Positions 24,290 to 37,089 of a stretch of 64,000 nucleotides of DNA are shown in pieces. Position numbers and translations under genes: made by a program. Under the pieces are notes generated by a model. It saw nothing but the letters and a program-made list of their open reading frames with translations, made no database searches and was not told the origin of the DNA. The stretch's first letter is position 1, and each line of letters begins with the position of its first letter. The DNA is from Anodontia alba (Eukaryota > Mollusca > Bivalvia > Lucinida > Lucinidae): the NCBI GenBank assembly GCA_964016985.1, contig OZ024827.1, positions 60,304,681-60,368,680 on the forward strand. Reading direction: 5' to 3'.

Positions 24290-24528
24290 TTTTTTTTTTT
24301 TTTTTTTATTTGGGTTTTACGGCCCTTTCAAGAATATTTCACTTATATCGAGCCGATCGTTCATCGAAGGTGGGCGAAAACCGGAGAACCCGGAGAAAAA
24401 CCACCTGACCATCCGTAAGCAGAACTTGGCTTTCCCACATATGACCTGAGCGAGGCTCTAACCACAGCGGTGAGAAATCTAATGGATTAAGAGTCAACTC
24501 TCTTATCCACTAGGCTACGGGGGCCCGC
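24290..24528 (-). mobile_element. tRNA-derived SINE with 14-bp target duplication
   Basis: The target ACAACAGCACAAAT is duplicated at 24276-24289 and 24529-24542. The undisrupted site is seen in both other D copies (29106 and 42956 areas). Read on the minus strand it begins with a tRNA-like head (GGCCCCCGTAGCCTAGTGGA), continues through about 200 bp, and ends GGCCGTAAAACCC plus an A-rich tail, seen here as a T run at 24290-24307. The box B region is degenerate. Confidence 0.8.
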
Positions 24529-25354
24529 ACAACAGCACAAATATATGAGATTTTAATGTTATTTTATCAAAGGGAAATAACTCTAAAATAGGAGATAATT
24601 GGGATAAGAAAAAAAATACGGGTCACCTATTTTTTCATGAGGAATCAAAATATGAAATTTCAAAACATTAGCATACATGGTTCTAAACTTATGCTATACA
24701 CAATAAAGCAACGACATTAAACGGCCAGAAATTGCGAAGCTATTTTTTCATGAGGAATCAAAATATGAAATTTCAAAACATTAGCATACATGGTTCTAAA
24801 CTTATGCTATACACAATAAAGCAACGACATTAAATGGCCAGAAATTGCGAAGGGTCATAACTCCAACATTTCATTTAATCGGTTCAAAATTTAATCAACT
24901 GATCTCCTCCTCAATCACAATCAGAGTACCAAATATCATGGCTCTGGCTTAAATACTTTTTGAGATATCTTGCTGACAAGGTTAAAATGCCTAGAACTAC
25001 AAAGGGCCATAACTACGTCCATTTTTCATGGAATTCCCTAAAAAACAAATCAGGTAATCTCCACATCATCCCCAATCAGCATATAATATTTCAAGACCCT
25101 AGCTTAAGTACTTTTCGAGATATCTTGCTGACAAGGTCAAAATGCGCAGAACTGCAAAGGGCCGTAACTTTATCAATATTTTCACGGAATTCTCTCAAAA
25201 TATAATCAGGTAATTTACACATCATTCCCACTCACTATATAGAATTTCAAGAACCCAGCTTAAATACTTTTCAAGATATCTTGCTCACAAGATTTAATTC
25301 TGATTTTTTTCAAAGGGGCATAACTCTAAACAAACATGCTAGACAAGAAAAAAA

Positions 25355-26766
25355 CAAGAGGCCCACGGGCCACGGGTCGCTCACCTGAGTGACATAGCCA
25401 CTGCAGATATGCAGATGTTATGCAACATTTTTCCAATCCTGTCATCGCAACTAATGAAAAGATCATCATTTAAGCAGTTCTTTATTTTGAAGAAGATATA
25501 TGGCATGCCAGTCAATTGAGCATGATCATTTGAACAAACTCTAAATGGCAGCCAGCTTGGATTTACGATCGGCATGATTTTAGCTATTTTTGATCTACGA
25601 GTCACCCCAATGCTTCCTACCAAGTTTCGAGTCAACTGGCCTTTCAGTTCAGGAGAAGAGGTGAAAAATAGATTTTCAAGATGGCTGCCATGGTGGCCAT
25701 CTTGGATATCCGACTGGCACAATTTTAGCTATTTTTGATCTACAAGTCACCCCAATGTCTCCTACGAAGTTTGGAGTCAATTGGCCTTTCGGTGCAGGAG
25801 AAGAAGCTAAATATAGATTTTCAAGATGGCGGCCATGGTGGCCATCTGGGATTTCTGATCAGAACGATTTTAGCTATATTTGATCTACAAGTCACCCTGA
25901 TGCTTCCCACTAAGTTTTGAGTCAAGTGACTTTTGGGTTTAGGAGAAGAAGCGAAAAATAGATTTTCAAGATAGCCGCCATGGCGGCCATCGGATTTACG
26001 ATCGGCATGATTTTAGCTATTTTTGATCTACAAGTCACCCAAATGCTTCCTACCAAGTTTCGAGTCAACTGGCCTTTCGGTTCAGGAGAAGAAGCGAAAA
26101 ATAGATTTTCAAGATGGCTGCCATGGTGCCCATCCTGGTTTTACGACTGGCATGATTTTAGCTATTTTTGATCTACAAGTCACCCTGATGCTTCCTACCA
26201 AGTTTGGAGTCAACTGGCCTTTCTGTTCAGGAGAAGAAGCGAAAAATAGATTTTCAAGATGGCTGCCATGGCGGCCATCTTGGATTTCCGATAGGCACAA
26301 TTTTAGCTATTTTTGATCTATAAGTCACCAAGTTTGGAGTCAACTGGCTTTTGGTTTTAGGAGTAGAAGCGAAAAATAAAGTTTCAAGATGGCGGCCATG
26401 GTGGCCATCTTGGATTTCCGATTGGCATGATTTTAGCTATTTTTGATCTACAAGTCATCCTGATGCTTCCTAACAAGTTTGGAGTCAATTGGCCTTTCGG
26501 TTCAGGAGAAGAAGCGAAAAATAGATTTTCAAGATGGCCGCCATGGCGGCCATCTTGGATTTCCGATCGGCACGATTTTAGCTATTTTTGATCTACAAGT
26601 CACCCCGATGCTTCCTACCAAGTATCAAGTCAATTGGCCCAGGGGTGTAGGAGGAGTAGGCTTTTAAAGCAATTGTTGACGCCGCACGACGGACGACGCA
26701 CGACGGATGACAAACATTGGCTGACCACGATAGCTCACCATGAGCACTTCATGCTCAGGTGAGCTA
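25355..26766 (+). mobile_element. Family B2 element inserted in family D (empty site available)
   Basis: The head is CAAGAGGCCCACGGGCCAC with CGCTCACCTGAGTGAC, then about seven units of 145 bp (TTTTCAAGAT at 26106, 26251, 26526), a CGCACGACGGACGACGCACG tract and the terminal GAGCACTTCATGCTCAGGTG then AGCTAA. Each unit holds an inverted pair of AAGATGGC-type motifs around CCATGG. The D copies at 29801 and 43640 read CTAGACAAGAAACAAAATAC across this point, which fixes both ends. Minus-strand ORFs are repeat frames. Confidence 0.75.
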
Positions 26767-27342
26767 AAAATACGGGTCAGCTATTTTTTCAATGGGAACC
26801 CAAGTATAAAATTTCAAAACCGTAGCATGCAGGGTTCTTAAGATATGGCATGCACAAAAAAGCTTGACGAACGGACAAACAGATGGATGGACAAATGAAG
26901 GCAAAATAATATGCCCCATCAATTTCATTCGAAACTGGGGGCATAATCAGGTCATCTACTCATCGCTACCAATCTATTCATCAAGTTTCAAGGCTCCAGC
27001 TTCAATAGTTTTTTAGATATTTTGCGGACAAGGGAAACATGACCAAATTTACAAAGGGCCATTACTTACGAAATATTTTTCAGAATTTACAAAAAAGTTA
27101 ATCAGGTCATCTACTCATCATTACCAATCAATTCACCAAGTTTCAAGTCTCTAGCTCTAACAGTTTTTGAGATATTTTGCTGACAAGATAAAAATGCCCA
27201 AAATAACAAAGGGCCATAACTCAATAAGTATTTTTCAAAATTTATTCAAAAGTTAATCAGGTTGTCTACTCAACATTACAAATCCATTCACCATATTTCA
27301 TGGCTCTAGCTCTAACAGTTTTTGAGATATTTTGAGATATTT

Positions 27343-27660
27343 GAGGATCTGGACCTCATTCTGAAGGAGAGAAGACTTCGTTGGTATGGACATGTGGAAC
27401 GCTCCAGTGGTGCAATCAAGACAGCCTTTGACATACAGGTTGATGGAAAGCGTGGGCCTGGGACGCCCAAAATGACATGGAAGCAGCTGACAGAGAGGGA
27501 TTGCAGAGAGTGGAAGCTCTCGGCTATCAACCCTCATGATAGATGTACCTGGAGATCTGGTGTGAGATCTGCCATGCGTGCAGCAAGCCAGCTATCTGGA
27601 AGGGGGCCCACTGATGTGGATGTTGCCCCTGTACCTGCACGTTAATCAAAAATCCGATTA
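27343..27660 (+). pseudogene. 5'-truncated LINE: C-terminal end of a non-LTR reverse transcriptase
   Basis: An open frame to the TAA at 27643-27645 reads RRLRWYGHVERS, then a GKRGPGTPKMTWKQL stretch and a CTWRSGVRSAMRAASQ stretch. This pattern is typical of the extreme C-terminus of LINE reverse transcriptase polyproteins. All catalytic RT and endonuclease domains are missing. About 15 bp of 3' UTR (ATCAAAAATCCGATTATATG) follow. The fragment breaks a D unit, and GATATTT flanks both sides as a likely short target duplication. The ATG at 27322 belongs to the D repeat, so it is not the LINE's own start. Confidence 0.7.
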
Positions 27661-29018
27661 TATGATGATATTTGCTGACAAGGTAAAAGTGCCCAAAATT
27701 ACAAAGGGCAATAACTCAAGAAGTATTTTTCAAAATTTCTTCAAAATTTAATCAGGTTGTCTACTCATCACTACCAGTCTATTCATCAAGTTTCAAGGCT
27801 CTAGCTCAAATGGTTTTTGAGATATTTTGCTGACAATGTAAAATTGCCCAAAATTACAAAGGGCCATAACTCATTAAGTATTTTTCAGAATTTCTTCAAA
27901 GTTAATCAGGTCATCTACTCATCATTACAAATCCATTTACTAAGTTTCAAGGCTCTAGCTCTAACAGTTTTTGAGACATTTTGCTGACGAGGTAAAAAAT
28001 GCCCAAAATTACAAAGGGCAATAACTCAAGAAGTATTTTTCAAAATTTCTTCAAAAGATAATCAGGTTGTCTACTCATCACTACCAGTCTATTCATCAAG
28101 TTTCAAGGCTCTAGTTCTAACGGTTTTTGAGATATTTTGCTGACAAGGTAAAATTGCCCAACATTACAAAGGGCCATAACTCATGAAGTATTTTTCAGAA
28201 TTTCTTCAAAAGTTAATCAGGTCATCTACACATCACTACAAATCCATTTACTAAGATTCAAGGCTCTAGCTCTAACAGTTTTTGAGATATTTTGCTGACA
28301 AGGTAAAAATGCCTAAAATTACAAAGGGGCATAACTCAAGAAGCATATTTCAAAATTTCTTCAAAAGTTAATCAGGTTGTCTACTCATCACTAATAGTCT
28401 ATTCATCAAGTTTCAAGGCTCTAGCTCCAACGGTTTTTGAGATATTTTGCTGACAATGTAAAAATGCCCAAAATTACAAAGGGCCATAACTCATGAAGTA
28501 TTTTTCAGAATTTCTTCAAAAGTTAATCAGGTCATCTACTCATCACTACAAATCCATTTACTAAGTTTCAAGGCTCTAGCTCTAACAGTTTTTGAGATAT
28601 TTTGCTGACAAGGTAAAAATGCCCAAAATTAAAAGGGCCATAACTCAACAAGTATTTTTCAAAATTTCTTCAAAAGTTAATCAGGCTGTCTACTCATCAC
28701 TATCAGTCTATTCACCAAGTTTCAAGGCTCTAGCTTCAATAGTTTTTGAGATATTTTGCTGACAAGATTGCATCCATATTTTTTCAAAGGGCCATAACTC
28801 TGAAAAGGGGCATAATCCTGTCAAGAAAACAAAACACGTGTCAGCTATTTTTTCATGAGGAATCCATATAAGAAATTTCAAAACAGTAGCATTCACAGTT
28901 CAAAAGTTATGCTATGCATCAAAAAGTGTGACGAACGGACGGACGGACGAACAACCCAGAAGCAATATGCCCCTCCAACTTCTTTGAAGTTGGGGGCATA
29001 ACAATAATAAAGAATGAA

Positions 29019-31555
29019 CTAGAGCTGGTGTTTGTAAAACACTATGCCCCCAACTGCCTGACTCTAACACTGTTTGACTCCAACACTGCTTAGCCATGAC
29101 GGTAACAACAGTACAAATATATGATTTCAATGTTATTTTATCAAAGGGAAATAACTCTAAAATAGGAGATGATTGGGATAAGACAAAAATACGGATCACC
29201 TATTTTTTCATGAGGAATCAAAACATGAAATTTCAAAACATTAGCATACATGGTTCTAAACTTATGCTATACACAATAAAGCAACGACATTAAATGGCCC
29301 GAAATTGCGAAGGGCCATAACTCCAACATTTCATTTAATTGGTTCAAAATTTATTCAGGTGATCTCCTCCTCAATCCCAATCAGTATACCAAATATCATG
29401 GCTCTAGCTTTAAATACTTTTTGAGATATCTTGCTGAAAAAGTCAAAATGCCTAGAACTACAAAGGGCCTTAACTACATCAATTTTTCATGGAATTCCCT
29501 AAAAAACAAACCAGGTAATCTCCACATCATCCCCAATCAGCATATAATATTTCAAGACCCTAGCTTAAGTGCTTTTCGAGAAATCTTGCTGACAAGGTCA
29601 AAATGAGCAGAACTGCAAAGGGCCGTAACTTTATCAATATTTTCATGGAATTCTCTCAAAATATAATCGGGTAATGTACACATCATTCCCACTCACTGTA
29701 TCGAATTTCAAGAACCCAGCTTAAATACTTTTCAAGATATCTTGCTCACAAGATTTAATTCTGATTTTTTTCAAAGGGGCATAACTTTAAATAAACATGC
29801 TAGACAAGAAACAAAATACGGGTCGGCTATTTTTTCATTGGGAACCCAAATATAAAATTTCAAAACCCTAGCCTGCAGGGTTCTTAAGATATGGCATGCA
29901 CAAAAAAAGCTTGATGAACGGACAAACTGTCGGATGGACAAATGAAGGCAAAATAATATGCCCCATCAATTTCATTCGAAACTTGGGGCATAATCAGGTC
30001 ATCTACTCATCGCTACCAATCTATTCATCAAGTTTCAAGGCTCCAGCTTCAATAGTTTTTGAGATATTTTGTTCACAAGGGAAACATGCCCAAATTTACA
30101 AAGGGCCATTACTTATGAAATATTTTTCAGAATTTACAAAAAAATTAATCAGGTAATCTACTCATCATTACCAATCAATTCACCAAGTTTCAAGTCTCTA
30201 GCTCTAATAGTTTTTGAGATATTTTGCTGACAAGATAAAAATGCCCAAAATAACAAAGGGGCATAACTCAAGAAGTATATTTCAAAATTTCTTCAAAAGT
30301 TAATCAGGTTGTCTACTCATCACTACCAGTCTATTCATCAAGTGTCAAGGCTCTAGTTCCAATAGTTTTTGAGATATTTTGCTGACAAGGTAAAATTGCC
30401 CAAAATTACAAAGGGCCATAACTCATGAAGTATTTTTCAGAATTTCTTCAAAAATTAATCAGGTCATCTACTCGTCACTACAGAAATTATTTACTAAGTT
30501 TCAAGGCTCTAGCTCTAACAGTTTTTGAGATATTTTGCTGACAAGATAAAAATGCCTAAAATTACAAAGGGGCATAACTCAAGAAGTATATTTCAAAATT
30601 TCTTCAAAAGTTTATCAGGTTGTCTACTCATCACTACCAGTCTATTCATCAAGTTTCAAGGCTCTAGCTTCAATAGTCTTTGAGATATTTTGCTGACAAG
30701 TTAAAAATGCCCTAAATTACAAAGGGCCATAACTCATGAAGTGTTTTTCAGAATTTCTTCAAAAGTTAATCAGGTCATCTACACATCACTACAAATCCAT
30801 TTACTAAGTTTCAAGGCTCAAGCTCTAACAGTTTTTGAGATATTTTGCTGACAAGGTAAAATGCCCAAAATTACAAAGGGCCATAACTCAAAAGGCATTT
30901 TTCAAAATTTCTTCAAAAGTTAATCAGGTTGTCTACTCATCACTACCAGTCTATTCATTAAGTTTCAAGGCTCTAGCTCCAACGTTTCTGAGATATTTTG
31001 CTGACAAGATAAAAATGCCCAAAATTACAAAGGGCCATAACTCATGAAGTATTTTTCAGAATTTCTTCAAAAGTTAATCAGGTCATCTACTCATCACTAC
31101 AAATCCATTTACTAAGTTTCAAGGCTCTAACTCTAACAGTTTTTGAGATATTTTGCTGACAAGGTAAAATTGCCCAAAATTACAAAGGGCCATAACTCAA
31201 GAAGTATTTTTCAAAATTTCTTCAAAAGTCAATCAGTTTGTCTACTCATCACTACCTGTCTATTCATCAAGTTTCAAGGCTCTAGCTTTAATAGTTTTTG
31301 AGATATTTTGCTGACAAGATTGCATCCATATTTTTTCAAAGGGCCATAACTCAGATAAGGGGCATAATCCTGTCAAGAAAAAAAATACGTGTCAGCTATT
31401 TTACATAAGGAATCCATATATGAAATTTCAAAACAGTAGCATTCACGGTTTTAAAGTTATGCTATGCATCAAAAAGCGTGACGAACGGACGGACGGACGG
31501 ACGAACAACCCAGAAGCAATATGCCCCTCCAACTTCTTTGAAGTTGGGGGCATAA
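29019..31555 (+). mobile_element. Family D element, full-length copy (D2)
   Basis: Complete head, about eleven 155-bp array units, GACGGACGGACGG tract and 3' hairpin (TATGCCCCTCCAACTTC then GAAGTTGGGGGCATAA). Its head starts 15 bp after the preceding D element ends. It is almost identical to 42885-45404 along its whole length, which indicates a recent copying event. ORFs inside are repeat frames. Confidence 0.75.
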
Positions 31556-32111
<556 letters not shown>

Positions 32112-32187
32112 TCAGGGTATTGCATAGAAATGGCACTTCAACTAGTATCAGTCCAAGTATCAAGTACATCCATCCAAGCATCCAGGA

Positions 32188-35100
32188 CAAGAGAGCCATG
32201 ATGGTCCTGGATCGCTCACCTGAGCTCTGGTGGCCATTTTGTTCAGCAGAGGGGAACTATTTTAGCAATTTGGTAGAGGGTCACCAAAGGAATACCATTG
32301 TCCTAGGAGGAGATGTCGTTTAAAAGTTTTTCTATTTTTTGCTTTAGTGGCCATTTTGTTCAGTGGAGCAAAACCATTTTAGCAATTTTGATAGAGGATC
32401 ACCCAAGGAACATTTCTGTGAAATCATTTTGAAATCGGGCCATTGGCCTAGGAAGAGATGTTGTTTAAAGGTTTTTCTATTTTTATACGCCCTTTTGAAA
32501 AATGGGACGTATTATGTTACGGGATGTGGCATCTGTCCGTCCGTCCATAAACTTTTTTGTTTCCGGCTTACTCCTCCTACAGTTTACATCCAATCAAGCT
32601 AAAACTTGGTATACAGTTAGACCATGATGTGGAGCAGCGCATATTGTTTCGGGGTTATAGTCCACCAAATATTAACAGAGTTATGCCCCTTTGAAAATTT
32701 CTGTAAATTTTTCGTTTCCGGCTAACTCCTCCTACAGTTTACATCCGATCAAGCTGAAACTTGATTTGTTGTTAGACCATGATGTGGAGCAGAGCATATT
32801 GTTTCAAGGTTACAGTCCACCAAATATTAGCAGAGTTATACCCCTTTGAAAATTTCTATCAATTTTTTGTTTCTGGCTAAATTCTCCTACAGTTTACATC
32901 CGATCAAGCTGAAACTTCATAAATAGTTATACGATGATGTGGAGCAGCGCATATTGTTTCAAGGTTACAGTGCACCAAATATTGGCAGAGTTATGCCCCT
33001 TTGAAAATTTCTGTAATTTTTTTATTTCCGGCTAACTCCTCCTACAGTTTACATCTGATCAAGCTGAAACTTGATTTGTAATTAGACCATGATGTGGAGC
33101 AGCGCATATTGTTCCAAGGTTACAGTCCACCAAATATTAGCAGAGTTAAACCCCTTTGAAATTTTCTATTAATTTTTTTGTTTTGGGCTAAATCCTCCTA
33201 CAGTTTACATCCGATCAAGCTGAAACTTCATAAATAGTTATACGATGATGTGGAGCAGTGAATATTATTTCGAGGTTACAATGCAACAAATATTTGCAGA
33301 GTTATGCCCCTTTGAAAGTTTTTGTAAACTTTTCACAGCATATTGTTTAGAGGTAATACTGTGCAAATTTTATTTTATAATAGGTATATTTTTTGCAAAT
33401 AACTAAAGTTATGGGCATATGGGCAAGTTATTTATTTATTCTTTTTAACATCTTCTTTTATTAGATTTGCAAGGAAATGTTGCCATTATTAAATCTTTAT
33501 AAATACATTTATTAAATGATACAGAATTAAGAAGCTTGACTAATATAAAAACTTATAAACATAATTCTTTTTGGATTTTTTTTTTTTTAAATACTCTTCT
33601 TTCAGAGTTGGCTCCCTTGAAGAACAAAAATAAAATCAGTATAAAACAAGTTAAAGGTTTACAAAAAAAATTCTTGCAGCATTTTTTTGGGGGTTGTTTA
33701 TTTTTGTTTGTTATTGTTTAGTCTGATATTGAAGTATAGGAAAAACAAATCAGCCAAAGGCTCATATGAGCTTATAATATAGCCATGCTTCTGTCGTGTG
33801 TCCTCTGTCCAAAAGCACTTCTCCCTAGATGCAGCAAACTTCTCCCTATTTTCCCTTAATTTCTTGGCCAGCTTGGACCCTTAGGTTACAGTTCACCAAA
33901 TATTAGCAGAGCTATGCCCCAATGAAAATTTTTTCAACTTTTTTTTTTTTTTTTTGTAATTCCACTTACATTTTATATCCGGAGCACTGAATTATACTGT
34001 ATAATTCAGTGCTTACAGGAACCAGATTATGTGCTACATCTTATTACTTGCCACGGGCAAATAATGCCCCGCTTGGCGGAGCTCTTGTTAGCTTTGGCGG
34101 CCATTTTATTTGGCGGAGCGGAACCATTTTAGCAATTTTGGTAGAGGGTCACCCAAGAACATTTTTCGAGTCAACTGGTCTTTCGGTGCAGGAGAAGAAG
34201 TGAATAATAGATTTTCAAGATGGTGGCCATGGCGGCCATCTTGGATTTCCGATTGGTAGGATTTCAGCTATTTTTGATCTAAAAGTCATCCCCATGCTTC
34301 CTAGCAAGTTTGAGTCAATTGGCCTTTCGGTTCAGGAGTAGAAGCGAAAAATTGATTTTCAAGATGGCTGCCATGGTGGCCATCTTGGATTTCCGATTGG
34401 CATAATTTCAGCTATTTTAGATCTATAAGTCACCCCAATGCTTCCTACTGTTTGGAGTCAATTGGCTTTTGGGTTTAGGAGTAGAAGCGAAAAATAGATT
34501 TTCAAGATGGCTGCCATGGCGGCCATCTTGGATTTCCAATCGGCACGATTTTAGCTATTTTTTATCTACAAGTCACCCTGATGCTTCCTAGCAAGTTTGA
34601 AGTCAATTGGCCTTTCGGTTCAGGAGGAGAAGCGAAAACTAGATTTTCAAGATGGCGACCATGGCGGCCATCTTGGATTTCCGATCGGAAAGATTTTAGC
34701 TATTTTTTATCTACAAGTCATCCCGATGCTACCTACCAAGTAGTGAGTCAACTGGCCCAGGGGCATATTAGGAGTAGGCTTTTAAAACAATTATTGACGC
34801 CCCACGACACACAACGGACACTGACTGACCACAACAGCTCACCAAGAGCATTTCGTGCTCATGTGAGCTAAAAATTTGAGCAAATTTGGCTCAGTGGCTT
34901 CAGAGGAGAAGTCGTCTGAAATTCTAAACAATTTTCCCATACAAATGTTATGGGGCTCATACAAATGCATAGGGCAGCAAACTTGACCTTGCCGTAAAAA
35001 GGTCAAATGTCAACATACGACAATCTTTTTAGCAACTTTGGTAGATCTCCTGTCCCTGATGATTTGTGCACAGATTCAGCCCCAAGGCATCCTCAGTTCT

Positions 35101-36052
35101 GGAGAAGAAGATTTTTAAAGGGTCTTACCACATATGGGCATGGCGGCCATCTTGGTCAATGAACTGCGACCATTTTAGCAATCTTTCGTTCCCCCGACCT
35201 AAGAAGGCTCAATATAAAATTTGAGCAAATTTGGCTCAGTGGCTTCAGAGGAGAAGTCCTTTGAAATTCTCAACAATTTTCCTATTCAAATGTATGGGGC
35301 TCATGCAAATGCATAGGGAAGCAAACTTGACCTTGCCGTAAAAAGGTCAAATGTCAACGTATGGCAATTCTTTTAGCAACTTTGGTAGACCTCTCATCCC
35401 CGATGACTTGTGCAAAGATTCAGCCCCAAGGCATTCTCGGTTCTGGAGAAAAATGATTTTTAAAGGATTTTACCATATATGGGCATGGAGGCCATCTTGG
35501 TCAATGGACCGCGACAATTTTAGCAATCTTTTATTTCCCCACCCTAAGGTGGCTCCATACGAAATTTGAGCAAAATTGGCTCAGAGGCTTCAGAGGAGAA
35601 GCCGTTTGAAATTCTCAACAATTTTCCCATTCAAATGTATGGGGCTCATACAAATGCATAGGGAAGCAAACTTGACCTTGCCGTAAAAATGTCAAACGTC
35701 AACGTATGACAATTCTTTTAGCAATTTTGGTAGACCTCCCATCCCCGATGATTCGTGCAAAGACTCAGCCCCAAGGCATCCTCGGTTCTGGAGAGGAAGA
35801 TTTTTAAAGGTTTTAACCATATACGGGCATGGAGGCCATCTTGGTCAACGGACCGCAACCATTTTAGCAATCTTTCGTTCCCCCACCCTAAGGAGGCTCC
35901 ATATGAAATTTGAGCAAAATTGGCTCAGCGGCTTCAGAGGAGGTCGTTTAAAAATGTTAACGGACGGACAGACGGACGGACGGACGCACGGACATACGAT
36001 GGACGAAAAGTGATCACAATAGCTCATCCTGAGCATAGCTCAAGTGAGCTAA
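32188..36052 (+). mobile_element. Composite B-type element (L units, B2 units, B1 units)
   Basis: The head CAAGAGAGCCATGATGGTCC plus CGCTCACCTGAG begins an L-type segment (GGCCATTTTGTTCAGC, GTAGAGGGTCACC), which is split by an inverted G element. It resumes at 34088 and passes into four or five B2 units that reach an internal terminus at 34870 (CATTTCGTGCTCATGTGAGC). A headless B1 array follows, with a GACGGACGGACGGACGCACG tract and a final hairpin GCATAGCTCAAGTGAGCTAA. The order L, B2, B1 recurs at 48774-51410. Confidence 0.6.
32483..34087 (-). mobile_element. Family G element, inverted, uninterrupted leader
   Basis: It is the reverse complement of the G family: it starts TTATACGCCC and ends GCGGAGCTCTTG. 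It carries about five array units and the full leader, including the segments that flank both nested insertions in the 17302-22407 copy. The host L sequence CTATTTTTAGCT reads across the site in other copies (for example near 49190), so insertion was between T residues without a visible target duplication. Confidence 0.7.
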
Positions 36053-36111
36053 TTACAGGACAAATATGCATAGCAACTGATAAGGCGCTTTTTTCATCCA
36101 AAAAATGCTGA

Positions 36112-36236
36112 TATTTTTTTTATTTCTCAATAAAAACATGTTATGGTACTCATTAGAAGCACCTGGGCGAAGCGCTTCTAATGAGTACCCACAACATATG
36201 TATTCGTCAAGAAATAAGAAAAATATTATGTGGATA
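36112..36236. mobile_element. Foldback MITE, diverged copy
   Basis: Inverted arms TTTATTTCTCAATAAAAACA and GAAATAAGAAAAAT surround GGTACTCATTAGAAGC / GCTTCTAATGAGTACC. It is the same family as 23513-23626. The two ORFs that overlap on opposite strands here (36053-36337, 36105-36323) are products of the palindrome. Confidence 0.6.
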
Positions 36237-36272
36237 CCCCTTGCAATGATAAACCAGGTTGTCAATACATAC

Positions 36273-36380
36273 CTTACTAAAGAAATCACAGATTTCTTGT
36301 GTTGGGTGATTGTTCTCCAGTAAAGGGGCCAGGGCAACTATAATATTTTCATGTGCACCTTTTGTGATAAAATCAGCATT
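36273..36380 (-). CDS. Putative internal exon (108 nt) of a host ARM/HEAT-like gene
   Basis: The minus-strand acceptor is TTTATTTTTCAG and the donor is AAG/GTATGT. The 36 codons are open in one frame only, phase 0 at both ends. The peptide contains ENIIVALAPLLENNHPTQ and ends CDFFSK, typical of one armadillo/HEAT-like helix pair. It lies next to a foldback MITE and is otherwise flanked by repeats. The preceding exon found (45448-45505) ends in phase 1, so at least one further exon with length 2 modulo 3 should lie between them. Confidence 0.6.
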
Positions 36381-36764
36381 CTGAAAAATAAAGCATGAAT
36401 GTTTTACTCTATAATCTCTTCCAAAACCACTGACAAATGATCAAGGTCTACATTCAGCTAATCCTTAAAGGCTTGACATTTCGTAAAAACTCAGAAAAAA
36501 AGGACATTTCATGTGATTCCTCTGCTCAGCAGATAATTCACATGAAATATTAAGCCTTATTTTCTCTGCAAAAAAAAAAAAAAAACAGATTTGGACTGTC
36601 CTCTGCTACAATTTTGCTTCAACCTTTAAGGTTTAATTTTTGTTAACTGTGTACCAAAGTCAATCCCATTGATATTCTTTGGAATTGTCATTCTCATAAG
36701 ATTCCAATAAGTACCCAAAAGAAGTGTTTTAGGCAAAAGTAACAAAATTATCTTTTGATTATTC
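36381..36764. other. Intron-like stretch with hairpin relic
   Basis: No gene seen. About 36470-36565 holds an imperfect hairpin (GACATTTCATGTGATTCC against a CACATGAAATATTAAGCC side) related to 57933-58000. Confidence 0.35.
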
Positions 36765-36775
36765 ATTGAAACAGA

Positions 36776-37079
36776 GCCGGCCTCGGTGGCGCAGTTGGAT
36801 GCGCGTCCGACTGGAGACCAGGAGGTCGCGGGTTCGACCCCCGCCGAGGTCGGCAACATTCTTTCGTGGAGATTGATCATGAAATATTTTCTACGGTCAT
36901 TCTCTCCCTTCCGCTGATTCAAGAAGGGCAGTTGTCAGTTTCTGGCGAAAGAATGTGCACAATACTGGTTAACCGCTTGGAGGACTAAGCCTGCCCAGTA
37001 AACGTGTGGTTAGGTAAACTGACCGCGCTTGACATGACCCCATTGGGTTGACTGGGCCGCAAAACCTCAACACAACAAC
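36776..37079 (+). mobile_element. tRNA-derived SINE, full length, 11-bp target duplication
   Basis: The target ATTGAAACAGA is at 36765-36775 and 37080-37090. The tRNA-like head has a box A-like TGGCGCAGTTGG (36787-36798) and box B GGTTCGACCCC (36831-36841). The body is about 150 bp, and the 3' end is GGGCCGCAAAACCTC then AACACAACAAC. Further copies are at 42067-42354, 51322-51387, 56566-56868 and 57439-57736. The anticodon arm does not pair as a proper 5+7+5 stem-loop, so it is not a functional tRNA. Confidence 0.85.
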
Positions 37080-37089
37080 ATTGAAACAG

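Larger units (their letters stand above)
24190..29004 (+). mobile_element. Family D tandem-array element (155-bp units) with three insertions
   Basis: The head is CTAGAGCTGGTGTTTG, then ACACTATGCCCCCAACTGCC. The array unit contains TCATCACTACAAATCCA, TCAAGGCTCTAGCTCTAAC, GAGATATTTTGCTGACAAGG and ACAAAGGGCCATAACTCA, period 155 bp (28291, 28446, 28601). The tail has GACGGACGGACGAACAACCC and the hairpin TGCCCCTCCAACTTC/GAAGTTGGGGGCA. The leader motif TATGCCCCCAACT is the inverse of the tail arm. Inside are a SINE (24290-24528), a B2 element (25355-26766) and a LINE fragment (27343-27660). Confidence 0.75.

Noticed and set aside
24291..24307. Poly-T tract as a transcription terminator
   Set aside because: It is the reverse of the SINE's A tail, with a target duplication on both sides.
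36776..36850. A tRNA gene with good box A and box B
   Set aside because: The anticodon arm does not pair properly, the same sequence recurs in several SINE copies, and it is flanked by target duplications.
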